From Desulfobacterales bacterium (GTDB lineage: Bacteria > Desulfobacterota > Desulfobacteria > Desulfobacterales > JAQWFD01): a stretch of 64,000 bases of DNA. The DNA lies in NCBI GenBank assembly GCA_028704555.1, contig JAQWFD010000017.1, forward strand, positions 1 through 64,000, given 5' to 3'. Below the pieces are notes generated by a model. The model did no database searches, had not been told where the DNA came from, and saw only the letters and a program-made list of their open reading frames with translations. Within the stretch, counting starts at the first letter, position 1. Each line of letters begins with the position of its first letter. Position numbers and translations under genes: made by a program. Of this stretch, positions 28,771-37,063 are shown one piece after another.

Positions 28771-28791
28771 CTTATAAAACGTTTTTATAAG
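28771..28791. promoter_or_regulatory. Operator-like palindrome ahead of the DUF134 gene
   Basis: CTTATAAAA and TTTTATAAG are perfect 9-base arms around CGT. The site begins 26 bases past TTGACA (28745-28750) and ends 25 bases before the DUF134 start codon, in the place expected of an operator overlapping or just past the transcription start. DUF134 is a helix-turn-helix protein, so autoregulation is plausible but is inference. Confidence 0.5.
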
Positions 28792-28816
28792 TATATGCTC
28801 ATAGGAAGGTGGCTTG

Positions 28817-29233
28817 ATGCGACCCCGTAAACATAGGATAGTCGGGTATAGCCCTGAAATAAATTATTTTAAACCCAAAGGCGTTCAGCTGTCGATTCTT
28901 TCCGAAGTGCATCTGACCGTTGATGAGCGGGAAGCCTTGAGGCTGGCTGATCTGATGGGGATGTCCCATGAAGACGCAGGCCATCGCATGGGGGTGTCCA
29001 GAGCAACGTTCGGAAGAATTGTTCAGCGTGCGCGAAATGCCGTAGCCGATGCACTGATCAACGGCAAAGCCATTCGTATTGACGGAGGCGTTTATGAGCT
29101 GACCGGTGACGGGCGCCAGATGGAATGTGTCGGTTGCCATCATAAATGGGAAGAATCCATTTCAGTAAAACAGCTCGTGAAATGTCCGTCTTGTGAGGGA
29201 GATCATATTCATCGAATTGAGCGGAAAATCTGA
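28817..29233 (+). CDS. DUF134 (UPF0251) helix-turn-helix protein
   Basis: 138 residues. The N-terminal DUF134 domain opens RPRKHRIVGYSPEINYFKP and contains a sigma-like helix-turn-helix (EALRLADLMGMSHEDAGHRMGVSRATFGRIV, read as two halves). A C-terminal zinc knuckle follows (CVGCHHKW...CPSC). ATG at 28817 is well placed behind AGGAAGGTGG; a TTG three bases earlier is also in frame. DUF134 genes usually sit next to dinitrogenase iron-molybdenum cofactor-like proteins and Mrp ATPases, as here, so it may regulate that Fe-S-related cluster. Confidence 0.88.
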   Translation: MRPRKHRIVGYSPEINYFKPKGVQLSILSEVHLTVDEREALRLADLMGMSHEDAGHRMGVSRATFGRIVQRARNAVADALINGKAIRIDGGVYELTGDGRQMECVGCHHKWEESISVKQLVKCPSCEGDHIHRIERKI

Positions 29234-29372
29234 TCCGGAATGCGGACCTCACCCGATGGTTGTGATTCATTGACCGCTTTGATATGGCGTCGTAATCAAT
29301 GGGAGAGATTTATTTTTCAATTTGGGCGATACAATTGTCAAATATACAAATTCAGCGTAGGAGAGGTAGAAA

Positions 29373-30227
29373 ATGCAGCAGAACAATGCAGGTGGATGCG
29401 GTTCATCCGGACCGATGAAAGAGCAGATTAATGCTCAGACGATTCAGAAGGCGGCCGTAGATCGGTCATTGGGAAAAATCAAAAATAAATTTCTCGTCAT
29501 GAGCGGCAAAGGCGGAGTAGGCAAGAGCAGCACTTCGGTCAACCTGGCCATTGCGCTGTCCAGAAAAGGTTATCAGGTCGGAATTATGGACGTGGATATG
29601 CATGGCCCTGATGTGCCGAGGATGCTGGGACTTTCTGGCGATGTACTCATAACCGAGGAGCATAAACTGATTCCCGTCAATTATTCCGATCATCTGAAAG
29701 TTATTTCCATAGAATCTATTCTGCCCAATAAGGATGATGCCATTATCTGGCGCGGTGCCATCAAATATAATGCGATCCAGCAGTTTATCGGAGATGTGGC
29801 ATGGGGTGATCTGGATTTTCTCATAATTGATTCACCCCCCGGTACCGGGGATGAACCCTTGACCATAGCGCAGACCATAACCGATGCCAGGGCGATCATT
29901 GTGACCACCCCCCAGGAAGTATCCCTTGCTGATGTGAGAAAATCCATTAATTTCTGTAAGCGGGTAAATCTGGAAATATTCGGTCTGATTGAAAATATGA
30001 GTGGCTTTACCTGTCCCCACTGCGGCGTTGAGTTGGAGCTGTTCGGCAGCGGCGGCGGACAACGTACAGCTGAGCAGACCAAAATTCCCTTTTTGGGAAA
30101 AATTCCGTTTGATCCGGGAATGGTTTCCTGCGGTGATTCCGGCACGTCGTATCAGGAAAAATTTGAAGGCTCTGAGACTTCAAAGGTGTTCGCAGTTATC
30201 GCAGAAAAAATGGCCGAATTGATCTGA
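29373..30227 (+). CDS. Mrp/NBP35 family P-loop ATPase
   Basis: Iron-sulfur cluster carrier or assembly ATPase of the Mrp/Nbp35 group, 284 residues. The deviant Walker A GKGGVGKSS is near residue 45, with switch regions DVDMHGPDVP and DSPPGTGDEP. The C-terminal CPHC pair (GFTCPHCG) holds a bridging 4Fe-4S cluster between two subunits. The N-terminus is Gly/Asn rich with a single cysteine (NAGGCGSSG). ATG 29373 lies behind GGAGAGG. It is downstream of DUF134 and upstream of an MBL-fold gene, a grouping that recalls the Mrp-containing orange-protein loci of sulfate reducers. Confidence 0.93.
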   Translation: MQQNNAGGCGSSGPMKEQINAQTIQKAAVDRSLGKIKNKFLVMSGKGGVGKSSTSVNLAIALSRKGYQVGIMDVDMHGPDVPRMLGLSGDVLITEEHKLIPVNYSDHLKVISIESILPNKDDAIIWRGAIKYNAIQQFIGDVAWGDLDFLIIDSPPGTGDEPLTIAQTITDARAIIVTTPQEVSLADVRKSINFCKRVNLEIFGLIENMSGFTCPHCGVELELFGSGGGQRTAEQTKIPFLGKIPFDPGMVSCGDSGTSYQEKFEGSETSKVFAVIAEKMAELI

Positions 30228-30533
30228 CAGGGGTTACATGAGAGTACACACCGCCGTGTTGCTTTATTGTGATATTGCGGTGCGGTGTGTCATCTTTCTG
30301 ATTCTATTTACAGTTCAGGGCCACGGCAAAAATAAATTGCATCCGCCTTGGCTGAATTTTTATCCGTCTTTCTCGTTGTATCGAAGTGCACATACAACAA
30401 GTCTGCATAGCTTGATAGGCCTTGACGACGAATAAAAAAACAGCGAAATTTTTGCACAGTTTGTTTTTGTCGAGGCCTGAAGAACAATTGCCTTTAACCA
30501 ATCTGCAGACTATATTGCTACCAGCTGCTCACG
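30228..30533. other. Spacer with a weak hairpin
   Basis: Between the Mrp ATPase and the MBL gene. ACACACCGC (30246-30254) and GCGGTGTGT (30282-30290) form a 9-bp stem shortly after the Mrp stop, followed only by a loosely T-rich stretch, so it is a doubtful terminator. Nothing else is recognised. Confidence 0.4.
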
Positions 30534-31379
30534 ATGTTATTTCCTATGAATATTACGGTTACAACACTTGTCGAGAATACGGTTCCTTCCGGGAAAAAAG
30601 GTCTTATAGGTGAGCATGGCCTGTCCTTTTTTATTGAAACCGGGCGTCAGACACTTTTGTTTGATACCGGACAGGGCCGTGGGCTTTTGAATAACGCGGC
30701 GGTTCTGGATCTTGATCTAAATTCGGTTGATACGGTTGTACTCAGCCACGGCCACTACGATCATGCAGGGGGGGTACCGGCATTTGCAGGGTTGAATAAA
30801 CGGTTTACCTTAATTGCTCACCCTGCCGTATACGATGATAAACTGATAAGGGATAAAACAGCGTTTAGAAATATCGGAATGCCATTTGATCAACAGTATC
30901 TTCAGGACAGGAACTGTAAGCTCAGGCTCGAAAAAGCCTCCGTTGAAATTTGTCCGGGAGTGATGACGACCGGCGAGATTCCCATGGTGACCGATTTTGA
31001 AGCCGTTGAATCCGGTTTCTATATCCGAAAACAAGGCAGGGTAATACCCGATCCGATGGCCGATGATCAGGCCCTGATACTGGATACTCCAAAAGGTCTG
31101 GTGGTTGTACTGGGCTGCAGTCACAGGGGAATTATCAATACATTGGAACATGTGCTGACATTAACCGGCCGTCAGCGCATCCATGCGATCATGGGAGGGC
31201 TGCATCTGGGAAATGTATCGGATGCCGGATTAACGTCTGTCGTTGAATCTCTCCGGAAATTTAAAATAATGAAAATGGTGGTCGGCCATTGTACGGGAAT
31301 GAGGGCCATCATTCGCCTTTTCAATGAATTTCCGGGAAGCGTAACGGTAAATACGGTTGGCCACACCATGGTATTTTAA
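30534..31379 (+). CDS. MBL-fold metallohydrolase (DHPMP synthase-like family)
   Basis: 281 residues of the metallo-beta-lactamase fold. The metal signature SHGHYDHAGG is near residue 70. Further ligands lie in GCSHRGIINT and, towards the C-terminus, GGLHLGN and VVGHCTG. The family is often annotated after archaeal dihydropterin-methylbenzene phosphate synthase, but the bacterial substrate is unknown. Two in-frame ATGs (30534 and 30546) compete; the second gives the more typical N-terminus MNITVTTLVEN. Neither has a clear ribosome site. A strong terminator follows directly. Confidence 0.85.
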   Translation: MLFPMNITVTTLVENTVPSGKKGLIGEHGLSFFIETGRQTLLFDTGQGRGLLNNAAVLDLDLNSVDTVVLSHGHYDHAGGVPAFAGLNKRFTLIAHPAVYDDKLIRDKTAFRNIGMPFDQQYLQDRNCKLRLEKASVEICPGVMTTGEIPMVTDFEAVESGFYIRKQGRVIPDPMADDQALILDTPKGLVVVLGCSHRGIINTLEHVLTLTGRQRIHAIMGGLHLGNVSDAGLTSVVESLRKFKIMKMVVGHCTGMRAIIRLFNEFPGSVTVNTVGHTMVF

Positions 31380-31472
31380 GGGCCGGGTTATAAATTTCGG
31401 CCACGTTGCCGCGGGACTTCGCGGTCATACTTCGGAACTGTGGCCGAAATTATGACCCGGCCCTGTTTTTTT
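31380..31472 (+). terminator. Large branched terminator after the MBL gene
   Basis: Arms at 31380-31404 and 31440-31463 pair almost perfectly over 24 bases (GGGCCGGGTTATAAATTTCG against CGAAATTATGACCCGGCCC). They enclose a second small stem (CCGCG/CGCGG), and the structure ends in seven T. It begins one base after the stop codon. The 31473-31733 stretch up to pyrD shows no gene. Confidence 0.9.
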
Positions 31473-31733
31473 CTAACCGGTCATGAGTTTCTTGATTTCT
31501 ATTAGCAACTATTTTATAAATATGAATAGATACTCTTCCGAATGACTTTTCCGTACAAAAAGGATGATCTTCCAGGTTTCGTAATCTCCGGCACTGATAA
31601 TGCGTGCGTCATACGGCATTTTTATTGATGCGCCTGCCTTCTTTATTGTGTCAGCATATGGTTGGCATACACCTCCAGAAGTGACGTAATATATTGAATT
31701 TGTGGTTGATTGAAGAGTTAAGGAATTGAATGA

Positions 31734-32669
31734 ATGGTTATGATGAAACATCACCCTGATTTGAGTGTGGATATTGGAGGCATACAGCTTGCCAACCCGG
31801 TAATGACGGCATCGGGTACATTCGGGTATGCCAGTGAATTTGAACCGTTTATGGATCTGAACCGTCTGGGAGCCGTTATCGTAAAAGGCCTGTCCCTTTA
31901 TCCGTCAAAAGGAAATCCGGCTCCCCGGATCGTTGAAACGCCTTGCGGTATGCTCAATGCCATCGGTCTTGAAAATATCGGCATAGATGCATTTATCCGA
32001 GAAAAGCTGCCGTTTCTCAGGCGGTTGTCCGTTCCGCTGATCGTTAACATTTATGGAAGAAGCATTGAGGAATATACCCGCCTGGCATCGCGTATCAATG
32101 ATACCGAGGGAATAGCGGGGATTGAGGTCAATATCTCATGCCCCAATGTCAAGGCCGGAGGCATTGCCTTCGGGGTTGATCCGGATCTGGCCGGCCGCGT
32201 GGTCAAATCCGTCAGGGCCGCTATCACCCGACCGGTGATGGTCAAGCTTTCTCCGAATGTGACCGATATTGTCGAAATTGCTCAACGCGTTGAGGATGCC
32301 GGCGCCGATGCGCTGTCTTTGATTAATACCCTTACCGGCATGGCCATCGATATTCACACCCGTCAGCCCAGGCTTGCCAATATTACCGGAGGGCTTTCAG
32401 GCCCTGCCATCAAACCGGTGGCGGTTCGGATGGTATGGCAGGTAGCCCGGCAGGTCCATATCCCCGTCATCGGCATTGGCGGCATTATGACAGCCGATGA
32501 TGCATTGGAGTTTTTTCTGGCCGGCGCGTCTGCCGTACAGGTGGGTACGGCAAATTTTATTAATCCTCATGCGACCGTGGATATAGTGGAAGGCATTGAG
32601 GCATATCTGATGAAATACGGCATGTTAAGTGTAAAAGAGATGATAGGTAAATTGGAAATCCGCTCTTAA
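31734..32669 (+). CDS. pyrD: Dihydroorotate dehydrogenase, class 1B catalytic subunit
   Basis: Oxidises dihydroorotate to orotate in pyrimidine synthesis, using FMN. 311 residues of a TIM barrel with [11 protein letters not shown] near residue 23 and NAIGLENIG. The catalytic cysteine lies in NISCPN, which marks class 1; class 1B pairs with the Fe-S flavoprotein PyrK, not found in this window. The FMN phosphate site is [14 protein letters not shown]...[13 protein letters not shown] 31734 is nine bases after AAGGA. A rubrerythrin-like gene follows after 29 bp. Confidence 0.95.
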   Translation: MVMMKHHPDLSVDIGGIQLANPVMTASGTFGYASEFEPFMDLNRLGAVIVKGLSLYPSKGNPAPRIVETPCGMLNAIGLENIGIDAFIREKLPFLRRLSVPLIVNIYGRSIEEYTRLASRINDTEGIAGIEVNISCPNVKAGGIAFGVDPDLAGRVVKSVRAAITRPVMVKLSPNVTDIVEIAQRVEDAGADALSLINTLTGMAIDIHTRQPRLANITGGLSGPAIKPVAVRMVWQVARQVHIPVIGIGGIMTADDALEFFLAGASAVQVGTANFINPHATVDIVEGIEAYLMKYGMLSVKEMIGKLEIRS

Positions 32670-32698
32670 TCCCTTTATATCGGTGAAAGGAGAGACAC

Positions 32699-33154
32699 AT
32701 GATGTTTGAAGATTTTCAGGCCGTTATCGATTTTGCCATTGAAAAGGAAGTTGAGGCAGCCGCTTTCTATGATCAGGCCAGCGATGAGGCATCTTTTTCA
32801 GGGGCCAGAAAAATGTTGAAAACGTTTGCCAGTGAAGAACGAAAACACAAGACCATGCTTGAAAACATCGGAAGCCAGGCCATCTCGGACTACAAGTTTG
32901 AAACGATAGCCAACCTGAAGCGAAGTGATTTTCTGGTGGAGTTGGAATACGAGAAGGGAATGAATTATCGGGATATTCTCAGGGTCGGAATGAAACGGGA
33001 AGAAAATTCCCGGAATATGTATCTGGAGCTGGAGAAACATGCCCATCAGGAAGTCGTGAAAAATCTTTTTCATATTCTGGCCCAGGAAGAGGGCAAGCAT
33101 AAACTGAAACTCGAAACCCTGTATGATGACTTCATGGCCGAGTCAGGCGACTAA
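32699..33154 (+). CDS. Rubrerythrin-like ferritin-family protein
   Basis: 151-residue four-helix diiron protein. The four expected carboxylate helices are seen: EKEVEAAAFYDQA, SEERKHKTML (Glu-Glu-Arg-Lys-His), KREENSRNMYLEL and QEEGKHKLKLE. The C-terminal rubredoxin domain of full rubrerythrin is absent. Such proteins remove peroxide or handle iron in anaerobes. An AAAGGAGAG ribosome site precedes two adjacent ATGs. Likely co-transcribed with pyrD; a terminator follows. Confidence 0.9.
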   Translation: MMFEDFQAVIDFAIEKEVEAAAFYDQASDEASFSGARKMLKTFASEERKHKTMLENIGSQAISDYKFETIANLKRSDFLVELEYEKGMNYRDILRVGMKREENSRNMYLELEKHAHQEVVKNLFHILAQEEGKHKLKLETLYDDFMAESGD

Positions 33155-33161
33155 CCCTTCA

Positions 33162-33209
33162 AAAATCCCCCCTTAATCCTCATATCTTGAGAAATTGAGG
33201 GGGGATTTC
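33162..33209 (+). terminator. Terminator-like hairpin after the rubrerythrin-like gene
   Basis: AAATCCCCCCTTAAT and AATTGAGGGGGGATTT are complementary with one mismatch, and the loop contains a further small stem CTCA/TGAG. It starts about 9 bases after the stop codon. No long T run follows, but the flanking ATTT arm and its position fit a transcript end. Confidence 0.65.
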
Positions 33210-33277
33210 AGACCTCATCAGCACCCAGTCCGGCTTTTTCATAAATTATACACCGTAAACCGTGCCCCTTGACCCAA

Positions 33278-33304
33278 CGGACGGACACGGGGGGCCGCCC
33301 CTAC
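33278..33304. repeat. GC-rich hairpin repeat, copy 1
   Basis: ACGGACGGACACGGGGGG then CCGCCCCTACG: a hairpin of about 25 bp that recurs in three other spacers (44990-45016, 61116-61141, 63033-63058). Arms GGACGGAC and GCCGCCC flank an ACGGGG loop in the consensus. Confidence 0.75.
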
Positions 33305-33342
33305 GTTCGTACTTTCATAGATCAATAGTTGTTTTTATCCTG

Positions 33343-33405
33343 TACCTTAACCCTTTCCCCCTATACCCTTTCCCCTTATACCTTATACCCCATACCCCAT
33401 ACCCC
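33343..33405. repeat. Period-7 tract: CTTATAC/CCCATAC units
   Basis: Immediately downstream of leuA. Units such as CTTATAC, CTTATAC, CCCATAC, CCCATAC follow one another with a 7-base step, preceded by looser CCCTTTC copies. It is one of about ten such tracts in this window. Confidence 0.8.
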
Positions 33406-33410
33406 TTTTT

Positions 33411-34949
33411 TTACATCTCCCTGTGCCCGACGACCGGATGGGATTTGAGATATTCCAGCCGGTTGAGTCCGTTGATATATGCCTTGGCGCTTGCCGTAAT
33501 GATATCCGGATCAGCCCCCTTGCCGATGGCGATCAGACCGTTTTCGCGCAGCCGGACGGTAACCTCGCCCTGCGAGTCCGTACCACCGCTCAAGGCGCTG
33601 ATGGAAAATCTCAACAGTTCCGACTCAGTGCCTGCCAGTTTGGCTATGGCATTAAAAGCCGCATCAATGGGTCCGTTTCCATAACCGGCCCCTTGAACGG
33701 ACCGATCGTTTATGGACAGTTTGACACTGGCCATGGGCAGTACCGTAGTGCCGCTGGCAACATGAAGGTATTCCAGACGGAACGTGTCCGCGGTCCTCAG
33801 GATTCCTTCAGAAATAATTACTTCCAGATCTTCATCCAGAATGTACTTTTTCCGGTCGGCCAGGTCCTTGAATTTGATAAATACCTGTTTGAGTTCCTCT
33901 TTGCTCAGGTCATATCCCAGTGTTTTTAAGTGGTCGTCCAGCGCGTGTCTTCCGGAATGTTTACCCAGAACCAGGCGGTTTGTGCTGATGCCTACCGTTT
34001 CGGGTTTCATGATTTCATAGGTCATGGGATTTTTGAGTACCCCGTCCTGATGGATGCCTGCCTCATGGGCAAAGGCGTTGTATCCGACGATGGCTTTATT
34101 GGGTTGCACCATGATACCGGTGGTCATGCTCACCAGTCGGCTGGTGGGATAAATCTGCTCGGTCTGGATGCCGGTTGACAGCGGAAACCGGTTGCCTCTG
34201 GTGTGCAGAGCCATGACCAGCTCTTCAAGAGACGTGTTTCCGGCGCGCTCTCCAATCCCGTTAACGGTGACTTCCGCCTGCCTTGCACCGGCGCAGATGG
34301 CCGATAGCGTATTGGCGGTCGCCAGCCCCAGATCATTGTGGCAGTGAACGCTGACGATGGCTTTATGAATATCAGGGGTGTGGGCCATGACATATTTTAT
34401 CAGTTCCGCAAATTCACTCGGGACAGCATAGCCGACCGTATCGGGCAAATTGACGGTGGTGGCGCCGGCGGCTATAGCGGCTTCGAAAATTTTACAGAGA
34501 AAATCCCGGTCAGTTCTCGATCCGTCCTCAGCAGAAAATTCGACATTTCCGGTAAACGTTCTGGCATATTTTACCGCATCTACGGCCGCCTGAACCACTT
34601 CGTCCCGGGACATGTTCAGTTTGTATTTCATATGAATATCCGAGGTGGCGATAAACGTATGGATTCTGGGCTTTTCTGCGTGACAAACCGAACCCCATGC
34701 CTGGTCAATATCTTCTTTTCGCGTTCGGCACAATGCCGCTACCTCTACCTGTTTGATTCTTGCCGCAATTTCTGCGACCGCTTCGAAGTCTCCTTCAGAT
34801 GCCGCAGGAAATCCGGCTTCCATGATATCAACCCCGAGTTTTTCCAGCTGGATGGCCACGCGGACTTTTTCAGCCGTATTCATACTGGCCCCGGGGGATT
34901 GCTCCCCGTCTCTTAACGTGGTGTCAAAAATATATACTCTATCAGTCAT
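33411..34949 (-). CDS. leuA: 2-isopropylmalate synthase
   Basis: First committed step of leucine synthesis: condenses acetyl-CoA with 2-oxoisovalerate. 512 residues with a TIM barrel (FDTTLRDGEQSPGAS at the N-terminus, metal ligands in SVHCHNDLG) and a C-terminal LeuA dimer/regulatory domain (about 385-512) where leucine binds as feedback inhibitor. ATG follows AAAGGAG. Last gene of the ilvD-ilvB-ilvN-ilvC-cimA-leuA run; 365 bp separate it from cimA, so it may also have its own promoter. leuC, leuD and leuB are not in the window. Confidence 0.95.
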   Translation of the reverse strand: MTDRVYIFDTTLRDGEQSPGASMNTAEKVRVAIQLEKLGVDIMEAGFPAASEGDFEAVAEIAARIKQVEVAALCRTRKEDIDQAWGSVCHAEKPRIHTFIATSDIHMKYKLNMSRDEVVQAAVDAVKYARTFTGNVEFSAEDGSRTDRDFLCKIFEAAIAAGATTVNLPDTVGYAVPSEFAELIKYVMAHTPDIHKAIVSVHCHNDLGLATANTLSAICAGARQAEVTVNGIGERAGNTSLEELVMALHTRGNRFPLSTGIQTEQIYPTSRLVSMTTGIMVQPNKAIVGYNAFAHEAGIHQDGVLKNPMTYEIMKPETVGISTNRLVLGKHSGRHALDDHLKTLGYDLSKEELKQVFIKFKDLADRKKYILDEDLEVIISEGILRTADTFRLEYLHVASGTTVLPMASVKLSINDRSVQGAGYGNGPIDAAFNAIAKLAGTESELLRFSISALSGGTDSQGEVTVRLRENGLIAIGKGADPDIITASAKAYINGLNRLEYLKSHPVVGHREM

Positions 34950-35314
34950 TGTTTTGCTCCTTTAAATGTAACAAATTAAACGCGGTCAATCGAAACAAGT
35001 CGGCATGGGTGTATACGATTTCATGGCCGGTATCGGTTTTCATGACGTTGCCGGGTGAAAAAGTGAAACCGTGTTTTGACCAAAGGATTTACAGCAGCCG
35101 TAGTAAAGCGGAAAGGCCGGCCGCCCGGCCGTCTTTTTTTGCGGAAGGCAAAACAATGAGCATGGACCGCAGGGCGGGAGAAACATGAAACCCTGCGGCG
35201 TTATTCCAGGCCTTTTGTTGATTCGAGAAGTGGTTCATAATGTGCTTTCCAAGCCAGTTTGGTTATAAAAATCTGACAACCCTCTGAAAGACGTCTCCTG
35301 CAGCGAAGCGCCCA
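34950..35314 (-). other. cimA-leuA spacer, possible leuA leader
   Basis: A 49-codon minus-strand frame (35238 to 35089) ends with a leucine cluster, LSALLRLL, just before the stop, which recalls leu leader peptides. However, no hairpin with a U tract is seen between it and leuA. A GC hairpin (GGCCGG-CCGC-CCGGCC, 35115-35130, followed on the plus strand by seven T) lies inside that frame. Its T tract is on the strand opposite to the operon; on the minus strand only TTTCC follows. The evidence for leuA attenuation is therefore weak. Confidence 0.3.
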
Positions 35315-36910
35315 TTATTCCAGTTTGGATAATTTGTACTGGAAACTGTCTGCCAGCGCATGCCAGCTGGCTTCGATGATGTCCTCAGAAACGCCGATGG
35401 TACTCCAGATATGATCCTGATCTCTGGATTGGGCCAGTACTCTGACCTTGGCAGCGGTTCCATCCCGTCCATCGATTACGCGGACCTTGAAATCCACCAG
35501 GTGCATGGTAGCAATATCCGGAAAGAATTTGTCCAGCGCTTTTCGCATGGCGTTGTCCAGGGCGCTGACAGGTCCAAGACCTTCAGCCGCTGTGATTTCC
35601 TCCTGTCCCTCGACGGAAATTTTGATGGTGGCATGGGACGAGCACGGCAGGTCTTTGTCTTTTTCAATCGTGACCCTGAACGATTTAAGTTCAAACAGGG
35701 GCTTGAACTGTTGGGTATACTTTTGCAGCAGAATTTTAAACGAACCGTCTGCCGCATCAAACTGATATCCATTTTCTTCCAGCTGTTTGATTTCTGAAAC
35801 GATTTTCCGGCTGTCATAGCCGTTGGCCCCGAGTTCGATTCCAAGTTCCCTGGCTTTGTATTCCACATTGCTCTTGCCGGCCAGATCCGACATCAGTACC
35901 CGACGTTTATTGCCGACAAGGTCCGGGGTGGTGTGCTCATAGGTTCTGGGGTTTTTCATGACGGCGCTGACATGAATGCCGCCTTTATGGGTAAATGCGC
36001 TCCGGCCTACAAAGGGCCTTGAATTCAAGGGGATCATGTTGGCAATTTCACTGACAAACCGGGAAAGGCTTTTAAGCTTTTTCAGATTCGTTTCCGAAAT
36101 GCACGGGCAGTCCATCTTCAGTTTCAAAACAGGAATGATGGAGGTCAGATCCGCGTTTCCGCAACGTTCTCCATAGCCGTTTATCGTGCCCTGTACCATG
36201 ACCGCTCCGGATTTGACCGCTGAAATGGAGTTGGCCACGGCCAGTCCGCAATCGTTGTGGGCATGAATGCCGATGTTGACCGGCAGGTGATCCGGTTCAG
36301 CGCCGAACCTCTCCGGGATGCTGCCGCATACCTCGCCGATAATGGTTTCTATCTCAAAGGGCAGGGTGCCGCCGTTGGTATCACAAAGGACAATGAAGTC
36401 GGCCCCGCCCTCTATGGCGGCATACAGGGTTTCAAGCGCATAATCCCGGTTATGCTTATACCCGTCAAAAAAATGTTCCGCGTCGTAGATGACCTCTCGG
36501 TCATGATGCTTTAAAAAACCGACCGTATCGCGAATCATTGCCAGGTTCTCTTCCAGCGTGTTTTTCATGATCTCTTCGACATGAAGATCCCAGCTTTTTC
36601 CGAAAACAGTCAAGGCCGGTGCCCCGCTTTCCAGCAGCGCCGTTAAATTTTTATCTTCGGCTGCCGGGATGCCGGGCCTTCGGGTAGCGCTGAAAGCGGT
36701 TAAACGGGCATTTTTGAATCGAATATTGCGGGCCTGTTCAAAAAAACGCTGATCTTTGGGATTGGAACCGGGCCATCCCCCTTCAATATAATGAATCCCA
36801 AGGTCATCCAGCCGCTGAGCGATCATTAATTTTTCTTCGACTGTAAAACATACATTTTCTCCCTGGGTTCCATCCCGTAAGGTGGTATCAAACAAATAGA
36901 TCGGTTCCAT
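35315..36910 (-). CDS. cimA: (R)-citramalate synthase
   Basis: Condenses acetyl-CoA with pyruvate to citramalate, giving 2-oxobutyrate for isoleucine without threonine deaminase. 531 residues. The N-terminus FDTTLRDGTQGENVCF and the metal-binding GIHAHNDCGLA resemble LeuA. VEGGWPGSNPKD and GTINGYGERCGNADL are typical of the CimA branch. A C-terminal regulatory domain follows (about 400-531), where isoleucine probably binds. Between ilvC and leuA on the same strand. No threonine deaminase is present nearby, consistent with this route. Confidence 0.93.
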   Translation of the reverse strand: MEPIYLFDTTLRDGTQGENVCFTVEEKLMIAQRLDDLGIHYIEGGWPGSNPKDQRFFEQARNIRFKNARLTAFSATRRPGIPAAEDKNLTALLESGAPALTVFGKSWDLHVEEIMKNTLEENLAMIRDTVGFLKHHDREVIYDAEHFFDGYKHNRDYALETLYAAIEGGADFIVLCDTNGGTLPFEIETIIGEVCGSIPERFGAEPDHLPVNIGIHAHNDCGLAVANSISAVKSGAVMVQGTINGYGERCGNADLTSIIPVLKLKMDCPCISETNLKKLKSLSRFVSEIANMIPLNSRPFVGRSAFTHKGGIHVSAVMKNPRTYEHTTPDLVGNKRRVLMSDLAGKSNVEYKARELGIELGANGYDSRKIVSEIKQLEENGYQFDAADGSFKILLQKYTQQFKPLFELKSFRVTIEKDKDLPCSSHATIKISVEGQEEITAAEGLGPVSALDNAMRKALDKFFPDIATMHLVDFKVRVIDGRDGTAAKVRVLAQSRDQDHIWSTIGVSEDIIEASWHALADSFQYKLSKLE

Positions 36911-36962
36911 ATGTCTCTTTCTCCTGATCGGATTGACCGGCCGGATATGCGATGAAGCGGTT

Positions 36963-37014
36963 GAGCGGATAAGCTGTCAGGAATCAGCAGAAAATCCTGG
37001 CCGCTTATCCGCTC
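36963..37014. other. Inverted repeat between ilvC and cimA
   Basis: GAGCGGATAAGC (36963-36974) and GCTTATCCGCTC (37003-37014) are perfect 12-base complements, with an inner CAGGA/TCCTG pair. No T tract follows. As it lies inside an operon spacer, RNA processing or differential stability between ilvC and cimA is possible. Confidence 0.6.
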
Positions 37015-37063
37015 ATTAGCCCGAGTGGCTTCTCATATCCTTGCTGCGCGAATTGAGCCGCTC

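Noticed and set aside
35115..35140. Terminator GGCCGG-CCGC-CCGGCC with T7
   Set aside because: The T run follows on the plus strand, while both flanking genes are transcribed on the minus strand; there it is followed only by TTTCC.
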